From Liolophura sinensis (lineage: Eukaryota > Mollusca > Polyplacophora > Chitonida > Chitonidae), in contig NC_088296.1 in NCBI RefSeq assembly GCF_032854445.1, positions 20,389,853 through 20,453,852 of the forward strand: a stretch of DNA of 64,000 bases, read 5' to 3'. The translations under genes and the position numbers were made by a program. The notes under the pieces were generated by a model. It did not search any database and was not told where the DNA came from. It worked only from the letters and a program-made list of their open reading frames with translations. This document shows, piece by piece, positions 22,830-33,218 of this stretch. Positions within the stretch are counted from its first letter, which is position 1. The number at the start of each line of letters is the position of its first letter.

Positions 22830-23440
22830 GAAATATAATAAGTTTAAGTGTGTACAAAACTTGGTGAGTTGTTCATTTATTTGCGTAATATTTACAAAAA
22901 TGTCTAAATGTAGAAATTTTTCAAAAAGAATGAAAGCGCTGCCGCCACCGATTAGTAGGCCTATCATCCCGAAGACAGCACTCGGCCAACGAAGAGGATG
23001 GGGTAGCGTCGAAAAACCTTTCGTTAAATTTCTTCCCTGAATGATGATGGATTGCATTTTCGTTGATTTAACGGATTAAACCGTTCCTGGCAACGAAATA
23101 ATCCGCTCCTTTACGAAATAACCCATAATCATCAGCTGATTAATATTTTAGATCGAAGAAAATGCTAGCCGTCATCACTTTTAAACATTGTTCTTGTTTT
23201 TTTTGTTGTTGTTGTTGTGTTGTTGTTGTTGTTGTTTTTTGTGTGTTGTTTAATCTTTTCTCAACAAGCACGTGTATTAAGGATTACTGCCTTTTCAATT
23301 AAATTGTGGTGTTCAAATTTTCAGGTTTTTCGACTGTACATGTATACATTGCAGTTTTTCTTCAAATATGGCGCACAGTGGTTACAGCTCTGCTATGCAT
23401 GTTTTAAAACTGGAGTATATTTTTAACTGTGATTATTAGC
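22830..23440. other. Intergenic, no gene seen
   Basis: Unique sequence apart from the TTG tract at 23198-23245. No ORF with coding character. Confidence 0.45.
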
Positions 23441-23449
23441 GGTTATCAG

Positions 23450-24575
23450 CTGTCAGGTACAAGGTATTGGACTGTGACGTACAAGCTTTTCAGCTGCGGG
23501 GTGCGATGTTTTCAGCTGTGAGGTACAAGTTATTCAACTGCGGGATGGAAGGTTTTTAGATGTAGGCCTATGATGCTAGGTTTTCAATTGCAGGATGCAA
23601 AGTTTTCAACTATGAGGTAAAAGTTTTCAACTGCGGGGTGCGAGGTTTTCAGCTGTGAGGCACAAGGTTTTCAACTGTGCCGTAGGCCTACAAGGTTTTC
23701 AGCTGTCAGGTACAAGGTTTTCATGTGAGACGTACAAGTTTTTCAACTGCACGGTGCAAGGTTTTCAACTTTGAGGTACAAGTTTTTCAGCCGTGAGGTA
23801 CAAGGTTTTCACCTGTGAGGTACAAGGTTTTCACCTGTGAGGTACAAGGTTTTCAACTGTGGGGTGCAAGCTTTTCAACTGTGAGGTACAAGGTTTTCAT
23901 TTGTGAGGTACAAGGTTTAAAACTGTGAGTTACCAAGTTTTCAGCTGCAGGGTACAAGTGTTTCAACTGTGGGTACAAATTTTTCCACTGTGGGGTGCAA
24001 CTTTTTCCACTGTGGGTACAAGTTTTTCCACTGTGGGTATAAGTTTTCACTGTGGGTACAAGTCTTTTCCTTTGTGGATACAAGGTTTCCACTGTGGGTA
24101 CAACTTTTTCCAATATGGGTATAATTATTCCATTGTGGGTACAACTTTTCCCACTGTGGGTACAAGTCTTTCAACTGTGAGGTGCAACTTTTTCCACTGT
24201 GGGTACAAGTTTTCCGCTGTGGGTTTAACTTTTTCCACTGTGGGTACAAGTTTTTCATTTGTGAGTACAAGTTTTTCCACTGTGGGTACAAGTTTTCAGC
24301 TGTGGGTTTTACTTTTTCCACTGTGGGTACAAGTTTTCCACTGTAGGTACAAGTTTTTCCACTGTGGGTACAAGTTTTTCCACTGTGGGTACAAGTTTTC
24401 CGCTGTGGGTACAAGTTTTTCCACTGTGGGTACAAGTTTTCCTCTGTGGGTTTAACTTTTTCCACTGTGGGTACAAGTTTTCCGCTGTGGGTTTAACTTT
24501 TTCCACTGTGGGTACAAGTTTTCCGCTGTGGGTTTAACTTTTTCCACTGTGGGTACAAGTCTTTCATTTCTGGGA
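23450..24575. repeat. 21-22-bp minisatellite, about 50 units
   Basis: Units run from a diverged form, GGTACAAGGTTTTCAACTGT, at the left to a homogeneous GGGTACAAGTTTTTCCACTG form at the right (24240-24560). A two-unit mode alternating TACAAG and TTTAAC appears at 24430-24545. The 176- and 174-codon ORFs on the two strands come from this array. Confidence 0.95.
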
Positions 24576-24599
24576 TAGGTCACAAGTTATTTATCAGTG

Positions 24600-25510
24600 G
24601 AGTACAGGTACACGTATTTTCAACTGCAGAGTTTTCAATTTTGGGTTTCGGGTTTTTCAACAATAACATATTTTATTCAGCAATTTATACGTACAGTTTT
24701 CTTTAGCTTTCATGGCGTTCAAGATTTTGAACCCAATTAAGGGAAGGGAGGTTTCCAGCTAAGAAGCGATTAATAAATACTATTTGTATATCCTGCTTAA
24801 GAAGTATTGCTTGTAAAAAAGTGGATACCATAAAATTTCGTTCAGCCTCAATAGAGATATTACACAAAAGATTAATCTGTTAATTTCAACATAAAATCTG
24901 TTGTCTTGATGAAAATGCCGTCATGTATTCTGTTAAATTTAACACATATTCTATTAATTCAACACGCATAAAGATTCCATTAGACTAACAGGATATTCTG
25001 AGTGAAAGACGTATGTAAACTGTCACGCCTACAAACATTTTTGGAAATCAGAGCTCATTTAATTTAATTTAATCAATTTTTTGAGCGTACAGCCGCGTGG
25101 GCCATACGCGTGGGCCGCGTGAAACGAATACTACTTATTGCTAATATGTAGCATTAGTTTTTGCTAGCCGATTGAAACGTATTATCTAGGAAGGGAAATA
25201 TCCCTTGTCACGACTTTTATTTGTTGGCTTTCTAAAAATGTATTCAGTATAATTAAATGTCCTATTCAGGTTGCGCAGTATTCCATTATTAACAACTGAG
25301 CAGTCTCCAGGTACACTGTATGAGATGAGTTCAAACCCAATGCATGTTTTATGGTTCCCGGTATTCCAGACAATTCACCGAGTAGGACATAAACTACTAA
25401 TCAGTTACCGTAGTAATATTACACGTCTGTTAATATATATCTGTACATACAGACCTAATAAGTATATTCATCTTTCCACACCAATATATATGGGTGCGGT
25501 GGCCCGTTAG
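24600..25510. other. Intergenic, no gene seen
   Basis: AT-rich unique sequence. A short palindromic CGTGGGCC/ACGCGTGGGCC element is at about 25095-25125. No coding or RNA gene signal. Confidence 0.45.
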
Positions 25511-25527
25511 TGCCATTCGAAATTTTT

Positions 25528-25778
25528 ATTTATTTATTTATTTATTTGATTGGTGTTTTACTCCGTACTCAAGCACATTTCACTTATACGACGGCGGCCA
25601 GCATTATGGTGAGTGGAAACCGGGCAAAGCCCGGGGGAAACTCACGACCATCCGCAGGTTGCTGGAAGCCCTTCCCACGTACGGCCGGAGAGGAAGCCAG
25701 CATGAGCTGGACTTGAACTCACAGCGGCCGCATTGGTGAGAGACTCCATGGTCACTCCAACTGAGCCACGGAGGCCCC
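25528..25778 (-). mobile_element. SINE family A, full-length copy with 12-bp target duplication
   Basis: This is the reference copy, about 251 bp. Reading the minus strand, it starts GGGGCCTCCGTGGCTCAGTT (tRNA-like box A), has TGAGTTCAAGTCCAGCTCAT (box B), the core CAGCAACCTGCGGATGGTCG, CCATAATGCTGGCCGCCGTC, and an (AAAT)n tail. The perfect repeat TTCGAAATTTTT flanks it at 25516-25527 and 25779-25790. It is therefore a real retroposed insertion of a Pol III-type, tRNA-derived SINE. I think the conserved 3' core belongs to the deep eumetazoan Nin-DC class, but that needs a library comparison. Confidence 0.92.
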
Positions 25779-25879
25779 TTCGAAATTTTTAACATTTCCT
25801 ATTGATTTACGATGACACTATTGGCTTTCTGATGAAAATTGTCCTCATGAACAAAGAATTTGAAGTATATATCCGTATA

Positions 25880-26010
25880 CACTTCGCAAAACAGTGAAAA
25901 AGGTTTTCTCCCCGCAGAGAAAACGTTTACAACATGGAGAAAACCTTTCTACTGTGGAGAAAAAGGTTTGCACTACGGAGAAAACCTTTCGACCGCGGAA
26001 AAAATGTATA
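25880..26010. repeat. Minisatellite segment in reverse orientation, GGAGAAAACCTTT motif
   Basis: The segment carries about five copies of GGAGAAAACCTTT/ACGTTT with spacers. It is the inverse of the AAGGTTTTCTCC motif in the adjacent array at 26078-26392. Confidence 0.85.
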
Positions 26011-26037
26011 CACCGCGTAGAACAACAAATGCTACAG

Positions 26038-26430
26038 TCATAAACTTTGAAAAACAATGAAAAACGTTTTCTCCTCCAGGGTAGAAATGTTTTCCTCCGC
26101 AGTGCAGGGGTTTTCTCAGCGGTGTAGAGGTTTTTTCTCAGAGGTGCTGAAGTTTTCTCCGTGGTGTAAACGTTTTCACCTTGGTGTAAAGGTTTTCTCC
26201 TTGATGTAAAGGTTTTCTCCTTGATGTAAAGGTTTTCTCCTTGACGTAAAGGTATTCTCCACCGTGTAAAGGTTTTCTCCATGTACTGTGTAAAGGTTTT
26301 CTCCACGGTGTAAAGGTTTTCTCCGTGCACGGTCTAAAGGTTATCTCCATGTACGCTGTAAAGGTTTTCTCCACAGTGTAAGCCTTTTCTCCGAGGAGAA
26401 AACGTTTTTCACTGTTTTTCGAAGTTTATG
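26038..26430. mobile_element. Foldback-like element: 38-bp inverted ends around a 20-bp minisatellite
   Basis: The left arm (26038-26077) reads CATAAACTTTGAAAAACAAT and on to CGTTTTCTCCTC. The right arm (26393-26430) is its reverse complement with two mismatches: GAGGAGAAAACGTTTTTCAC, then TGTTTTTCGAAGTTTATG. Between them are about 15 units of AAGGTTTTCTCCTTGATGTA and variants, period 20. Inverted ends around a tandem array are typical of foldback or MITE-like elements, but no transposase is present. Confidence 0.75.
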
Positions 26431-26439
26431 GTTGAATTT

Positions 26440-27290
26440 ATCAATTTTGGGTAAAATGTGTTTATTCTGTGTTAATTTACTTCTACATGTACACATGTAG
26501 GCCTGCTTCAAATTCTTTGTTATTAATGATACTTTTTAACTATTGGAATTCCTTTGAATCGTTGTATATATCAGTAGAAAATGTCGAAAAATTTTAATGG
26601 TACAAGCAGGTCACCGTAGATGGTGGTTTTAGGTTTACACAACGTCAGTCCGTCTGTTACAAAAATGTTTCCTGGACTTGTTTTCAAAACAGTTCGGGAC
26701 TGCAAACTAAAACATGATACACGATTTCGCCTTAACTCACGCGTTCAGAATCAAGAGATTCCGATTGTTTCGTCTATTTGCCTCATTGCCTTTTTTTTTG
26801 TTCTATTATAGACTATTATAGCAATAGCTATGTTATAGTATATAACGCGTCCGAAGACATCCAGAATTTATCCAGCTGTTTCTTCGCTACTTGTCGAAAA
26901 TGAGATCTTTATAAATACCTCTCGCGGTCAAGTTGCACACATTTCTGGGGTAATAACGTTATACATGTACATATACGAACATTCAAAAAAGTAATCTGTT
27001 GAAAGTGACACAAATTTGTATTACAATAACAGAATATATTCTAGCATCACTCAGACAACAGACTTTCTGTTAAATTTAAAAGAATACTGTTTTGAGTTAA
27101 AGTGTGTCAAACATTTTTGTACACGAGGGCCCAGTTATAAATTATGTCGCTTGTTTACTGTTTTTTATAAATGACTATCCTCGCAACTGTCCTATATATA
27201 AAACTGGAATTTGATTGTGTCTGTATGTCTCGCTTGCTGTATGCGTTTGCTAGGGGTTGTATTTTATTTAATACCTTTTTTATTCCTTTG
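26440..27290. other. Intergenic, no gene seen
   Basis: AT-rich unique sequence with no repeats and no convincing ORF. Confidence 0.45.
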
Positions 27291-27294
27291 ATTT

Positions 27295-27666
27295 ACTTAT
27301 TTATTTATTTGATTGGTGTTTTACGCCGTACTCAAGAATATTCCACTTATACGACGGCGGTCAGCATTATGGTGGGTGAAAACCGGGCAGAGCCCAGGGG
27401 AAACCCATGACTATCTGCAGGTTGCTGTCAGACCTTGCCACGTACGGGCGGAGACGACTGTGATTGTGATACTCAAGAATATTTCGCTTTAACGACGGCA
27501 GCCAGCTTAGTGGTGGGAGGACACTGGGGCAGAACCCAGGAGAAACCCATGACCATCCACAGTTACGGCCGGAGAGGAAGCCAGCATGAGGTGGACTTGA
27601 ACCCACAACAACCGCATTGATGGGAGGTTCCTGGGTCATTACACCGCGCTCGGCCACGGAGGCCCC
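27295..27666 (-). mobile_element. SINE family A dimer
   Basis: The first monomer (27295-27466) has tail, core and part of the body. A second (27467-27666) restarts at ATACTCAAGAATATTTCGCT without a tail and runs through the tRNA-like head to GGCCACGGAGGCCCC. The lack of an internal tail suggests the two were joined by template switching or recombination, not by nested insertion. Confidence 0.8.
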
Positions 27667-27699
27667 GATTACATATGTCTGGAGAAGATTTGACTAACA

Positions 27700-28720
27700 T
27701 AATATTTAAAGGCACCGGGTCACAGTCCGTCAATCTAATGCAGTTAAAAACGTCATATACATGGGAGAACAGTGAGTCTTCTTCCAGCCACAGTATACGT
27801 ACTGGTGTAAACAGGATGTTATGCATGATACTGAAAAGTGTCACATGGTAAAGTAAGCATATATATCTTGTGACAGAACATTCAGATAGCGGGGTGGGGG
27901 GTTTGAGTTCAGCTGTCAGTTGTTGTTTTTTTTTTTTTTTTGTTTTGTTTTGTTGTTTTTTTTTTTTTTGTTTTGTTTTTTTTATCTCGCTCGAATGTTC
28001 ATACAACGTTTATGTACCTATAAGACTACATGTGTGGGATCTACCATTACAATGTTGTATTTTTATAGTAACATTTGTTGCCACTTTGGGCTGCAGTGTA
28101 TTTTTTCCTTTAATCAGTGATCAGTCAGCACTCTTCTGATTGTGAATTAACAGCCAAATGCGAAGATAAATAGAACCAGGTGTTGTAAATGTACAATACT
28201 GTCTCCTGTTTTTTGGTTTTCTTTGTTGTTTTTTTTTTTTTGTTTTGTTTTTTTGTTTTTTTGTTTTTGTTTTTTTGTTTTTTTTTTTTGTTTTTTCGCA
28301 GCCAAAATGCAGCAACATATCGTGACGTCACAGCTAAAACGGGTGTATATGAACAAATTATTCGAGGATGGCAATTCCGTAAACCTCGATTGTTATATAT
28401 ACGTTCCTGTATTACTTGTTATGTGGTTACTCAGTGGCCGGATACACAAATATATGGTATCAGTAATCCTCATATTGGGCTAGGCGTGTGTAGACGTTTC
28501 GCTACAATCCGTTTTTGACGTAACAATGGCTCTAGGTCTTACTTCACACGAGTGCCACTTCACAAGATTAAAAAACATGCCGCCTTCCAATGTCTACGTA
28601 TGAATTACTTCAAATTACTGTTTAAACTGAACCATCTGGTGTGGTTATAATTTCCTTTGATCAGCTATGTCAGTGAACATATGGCATAGGCACCAACATA
28701 TTCAACACACGCATATCTGT
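27700..28720. other. Intergenic, no gene seen
   Basis: Two long T/G simple tracts (27927-27990 and 28219-28300) create Phe/Leu/Cys-rich or Lys-rich ORFs on either strand. Otherwise unique. Confidence 0.5.
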
Positions 28721-28726
28721 AATGGT

Positions 28727-28951
28727 ATTGTCTTGTTTACCTTTGAATTCTTTTTTTTTTGTGAAACTGTGAAAGTTTTGATACATGCATGTATATTTAT
28801 GTTTTTTAAGGTTTTGTTCATGTATATGGGAAGTATATATATATGTATTGTCTTGTTTACCTTTGAATTTTTTTTTTTTGTGAAACTGTGAAAGTTTTGA
28901 TACATGCATGTATATTTATGTTTTTTAAGGTTTTGTTCATGTATATGGGAA

Positions 28952-28957
<6 letters not shown>
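28727..28957. repeat. 120-bp tandem duplication
   Basis: ATTGTCTTGTTTACCTTTGA through GTTCATGTATATGGGAAGTA occurs at 28727 and again at 28847, with period 120 and almost no differences. It runs directly into an AT microsatellite. Confidence 0.95.
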
Positions 28958-28999
<42 letters not shown>

Positions 29000-29084
29000 G
29001 GGGTTTATATTGAAAACCATTGTTCTCACATAATGACAATCGATGTAGACAACCGTATAACTATAACGCATTTATGCGTATTGA

Positions 29085-29317
29085 TTTTTATTTATTTGAT
29101 ATGTAGGTGTTTCACGCTGTACTCGAGAATATTTTTCACTCTTATACGACGGCGGCCAGCATTATGGTAGACGGAAATTGATCCGGGGGAAACCCACGAC
29201 CATCCGTAAGTTTCTGCAGACCTTCCCACGTTCGGCCGGAGATGAAGCCAGCATTAGCCAGACTTCTGGGTCATTGTGCCGCGCTGGCACGGCAACAACC
29301 TCGGCTAAGGGGGCCAC
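29085..29317 (-). mobile_element. SINE family A, near full length, diverged
   Basis: It shows TTATTTATTTGATATGTAGG, ACGACGGCGGCCAGCATTAT, AACCCACGACCATCCGTAAG and AGATGAAGCCAGCATTAGCC, then a head remnant TCGGCTAAGGGGGCCACA. Confidence 0.75.
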
Positions 29318-29329
29318 AATGAGTATTGA

Positions 29330-30043
29330 GGTACTAGTATACGTTTGTTTAGATACGCCGTTTTATCGGGTGGTATAGGGTTTTTAAAACGGATTGAACT
29401 TTTGATTTTATTTATTGGACTGGTGTAACTTAACCCCCTACACTGAATTTGTAATTCACGTACATTCAAGCCGTTTGTAATGCTTGATTGAGACAAACTT
29501 GTATGCCCAGGGTAAACAACCCCTCTTCGCTAGTTTCCTGAACAAATTCCTGACGTACAACCATATACAACCGAATCAACGAGAGTTGAATTCGAACCTG
29601 CGACCTTATTGGTCAGTGGTAGATCCCCTGTAACTAGAACAACACTTTATTCCAATATGAGAAGCCAGATTCAGATTTTTTGGGTGTTATTTTGTTTCTG
29701 AAAGTCCATCAAGCTGATGATGTACATGTCAAAGATTTACACACAACCTGCAGCTTTTGTATAAGCCTTCCTGTTTTCTGGGAATCTTCTGCATGGTGTG
29801 CTATTTGTCATGATCTATATGTACTTACAATTTTGGACAAAGAATGTAGCGTATAAAAAAAGGCTTATATGCCGTTATTGTATGGTGGGTATTTGTTTTC
29901 CTTCTCAGTAATGGAAGCTGATGGAACATTTGGTAGTGTCTTCATCATTTTTAAAGAATGCACCATTGCGGAGTCCCGGTTTTGAGACTGAATTTCTGCA
30001 TACATACTGGGGTGAGGCAAAGAGTTCAAATCTAGGCCCGTTG

Positions 30044-30111
<68 letters not shown>

Positions 30112-30480
30112 GCTGCCCGCGTTGTTGGGTTTTTAATTCTCTTCCTGTCTTATAATTGGCATCAATCCAATATACCAGGCGATTATCTTACATCAATTTT
30201 GTTGTACTGCTTAAGACTCATGGCTGTACGTGGGTTCAATAATAATGAAGCAGCTCGTGAAACGTTTTGCGTTTACACAGTGATGCCTTGACTTCATTAT
30301 TATTTTTTTTTTTTTTTTACTAATACCGTAGCATGATTTCATTTATTTATTTCATTACTCAGAAATGTATCTCTATTAAAAAGGCGCATGGTTACAACTT
30401 TAAGCGGAAACATTGGAGTGGTCTGGTGTCAACCAAACATGCGCCTGATTTCGCCAGGTATACATTCCATGCAAAAGACT
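29330..30480. other. Intergenic, no gene seen; holds a (TA)n tract
   Basis: The (TA)n run is at 30042-30110. The remainder is unique and AT-rich, with a poly-T at 30302-30319. Confidence 0.45.
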
Positions 30481-30487
30481 TCAAGCC

Positions 30488-30638
30488 ACCGCCTGGCTTC
30501 CCCTCCGACCGTACGTGAGAAGTTCTTCAAACAATCTAAATATTGTCTGTGTCCTGATTCCTCCCACCATAATGCTGACCGCCGTCGTATAGGTACAGTA
30601 TTCTTGTGCACGGCGTGAAACACCAGTCAGATATAAGT
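30488..30638 (+). mobile_element. SINE family A, partial
   Basis: It contains TGGCTTCCCCTCCGACCGTA, CCCACCATAATGCTGACCGC and TTCTTGTGCACGGCGTGAAA, then a CACCAGTCAGATATAAGT tail. A minus-strand fragment of the same family, with AACCCACGATCTTCCCACGT, lies at about 30786-30868. The two form an inverted pair. Confidence 0.7.
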
Positions 30639-31175
30639 AAAAATCACGGCTGAGCTAAAAAGTATTGCCACAGCTGGATTCCACTGTGTTTGATATCCTA
30701 AAAATTGGCCAGTGGCAGATCGATGATGGCAGCGAGGACAACTCGTTAGGCGAATGAGCCAGAGAGGATTCCTCTATTTTACAGACATCAGTGGATCGCA
30801 TTATGAAGGGAGGAAACCGAACATGCAGAACCCGTGGGAAACCCACGATCTTCCCACGTACGAGCAGTCGAATCTAACAGCTGCACAGTATATAAACTAT
30901 ATGCGACAGCTACTTCTCCACATATATAGGCCAATAATGAAGCCAGATTGACATGTACCACAAAATATCATCAATAAGTATTGGTATATGAACAACATAC
31001 GTACGCCGCACTCATACATTAGTTACTGCACGATGTTGGCAGATGTTCTCACAACTGCACGCAGACATGGACCCTGAGACTCTATACCCGCCGTTAATCA
31101 TGCGCGATGGCATAGCGTACTATATCATCACATCGACGAAATTGCCCGACATATAGGGCTTTATGCTCCAGTATT

Positions 31176-32310
31176 GCACTTTTATTTCGGGTGTCATGCA
31201 TTTAGGTCATCTTGTAAAAGGGCAGACGTTTTCCTTTGAAAATTAAAGCTCTTGTCGCTCGTTTCAATCTGTGGGTGATTGGACAGTTCGCTTCTTAACC
31301 TGCCATTGCACTTTTATTTCAGGTGTCATGCATTTAGGTCATTTGTAAAAGAGCTCGTTTTTTGATTTGAAAATTGAAGCTGTCATCGTGCATCAAACTC
31401 CCTGGGTGATTGGACAGTTCGCTTCTTAATCTGGTATAGCACTTTTATTTCAAGTGTCATGCATTTAGGTCATTTCATGAAAGAGTTCATTTTGATCTGT
31501 AAATAAAAACTCTCGTCGTTCGTCCACCATCAGAGGGGATTGATCAGTTCGGTTCTTAATCTGGCATTGCACTTTGTTTTTAGGCAACAAGTATTTAGGT
31601 CATTTTGTAACATAGGTCATATTTTGATTTGTAAATAACAGCTCCCGTCATCGTCCCCATCAATGGGTATGGAACAGTTCAGTTCTTTATCTCGCAATGC
31701 ACTTTCATTTCGGGCAATAAATATTTAGGTCATTTTGTAACATAGGTCATATTTTGATTTGTAAACAACAGCTCCCGTCGTTCGTCCTCCATCAAGGGGA
31801 ATTGAACAGTTCGGTTCTTTATCTCGCAATGCACTTTCATTCTGGGCAACAAGTATTTAGGTCATTTTGTAACATAGGTCATATTTTGATTTGTAAATAA
31901 CAGCTCCCGTCGTTCGTCCACCATCAGAGGGGATTGATCAGTTCGGTTCTTAATCTGGCATTGCACTTTCATTTTAGGCAACAAGTATTTAGGTCATTTT
32001 GTAACATAGGTCATACTTTGATTTGTAAATAACAGCTCCCGTCGTTCGTCCCCATCAAGGGGGATTGAACAGTTCGGTTCTTTATCTCGCAATGCACTTT
32101 CATTTCGGGCAACAAGTATTTAGGTCATTTTATAAAAGAGCTCATATTTTACTTTGAAAATTATAAAGCTCTCGTCGTTCGTTCTATCCGTAGGTGATTG
32201 AACAGTTCGGCTCTTAATCTGGTACAGCACTTTTATTTTAGGCAACAAGTACGTAGGTCATTTTGTAAAAGAGGTCATATTTTGATCTGCAAATTAAAGC
32301 TCCCGTCCTG
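31176..32310. repeat. 131-bp satellite, 9 units
   Basis: GCACTTT(T/C)ATTT starts units at 31176, 31308, 31439, 31569, 31699, 31831, 31963, 32094 and 32227, with spacing 130-133. Shared blocks are ATTTAGGTCATTTTGTAA, AGCTCCCGTCGTTCGTCC and GATTGAACAGTTCGGTTC. The internal units are most alike and the edges most diverged. Confidence 0.95.
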
Positions 32311-32765
32311 CAAATCCTAGCTGAATGTGCAAAGAAGACAAAGATTACGTAATACCAGTTAATATTCCGTATATACGTGTACATTCATATTTATAACACT
32401 AACTAATATAACGGGTACAAGCGAGTCCATGCTTTAATGCCAGTTCATACAATTTATATAGTACAAATATAGCACTATTCATATCAGTACAAAGCTATTG
32501 TAAAAAATGTAGGCCTTTGTATGAAAATACTTCTACAATATAATATTCTTTCGCATTTTCGACCTTTTTTTTATTTCAGATGTCGATGTTTACTTGCTGT
32601 GAATTAACTCGGCCCAATATTTGGTGTTTGTATACAATATAAAATTCATATTCGGTTCGAGGCTGTCGCTATTTCCCACCACCATTTTTGCTATATAGAG
32701 AACAACGACAGTGATGGTAATGAGCATGCGTGGGAACAAAGCCTATAAAGCCCATCAGCCGAAAT

Positions 32766-33218
32766 GGCCACAGACCCCCATTAGTTTTCCATAAGCGACA
32801 ATGTTAACGTTTAGCGCTGTAGCTCAGTCCCAAACATTCCGAGGCCAATAAGCTTTGGTGCATACCTGGCCCAGCCTGAGAGAAAGAAGCTGTAAAAATC
32901 TTGACATAGGTTGACCGTCAAAATCTGGACCTTTACATGCCGGCAGCTGGGAGGGGTGCTTAGCAACGTCAAGGGGACGTCACTCGCAGCCTCGTCACCA
33001 CCTGTCTCCTTGTGTCCTCTCGCCCAGAATTTCAAACTTTCACCATTAAAACTCATACCTGCCCAAAGCTTAGACAATTTCCATCATTTTCATACCAAGC
33101 ATGCACTTGTACACCAAAAACGGCAGGCTGGCAGCAAAAAAAGACTTTACACCCTAAAATACACAGAACTACAATCGTCCCTACTGAAAAACGCAAGTTG
33201 TAATGGGGGTCTGTGTCC
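32766..33218 (+). repeat. Left terminal repeat of the composite element
   Basis: The 453-bp copy is bounded by 18-bp inverted ends. The 110-codon ORF across it (32911-33243) and the 88-codon minus-strand ORF both recur in the right copy, so they are carried by the repeat and are probably not genes. Confidence 0.9.

Noticed and set aside
23925-24465. 176- and 174-codon ORFs on opposite strands
   Set aside because: Both arise from the 21-bp minisatellite and overlap each other.
25845-26330. 161-codon minus-strand ORF
   Set aside because: It is built of the 20-bp GGAGAAAACCTTT minisatellite inside the foldback-like element.
27563-28006. 147-codon minus-strand ORF
   Set aside because: It joins the SINE head to a poly-T tract read as poly-Lys; no coding character.
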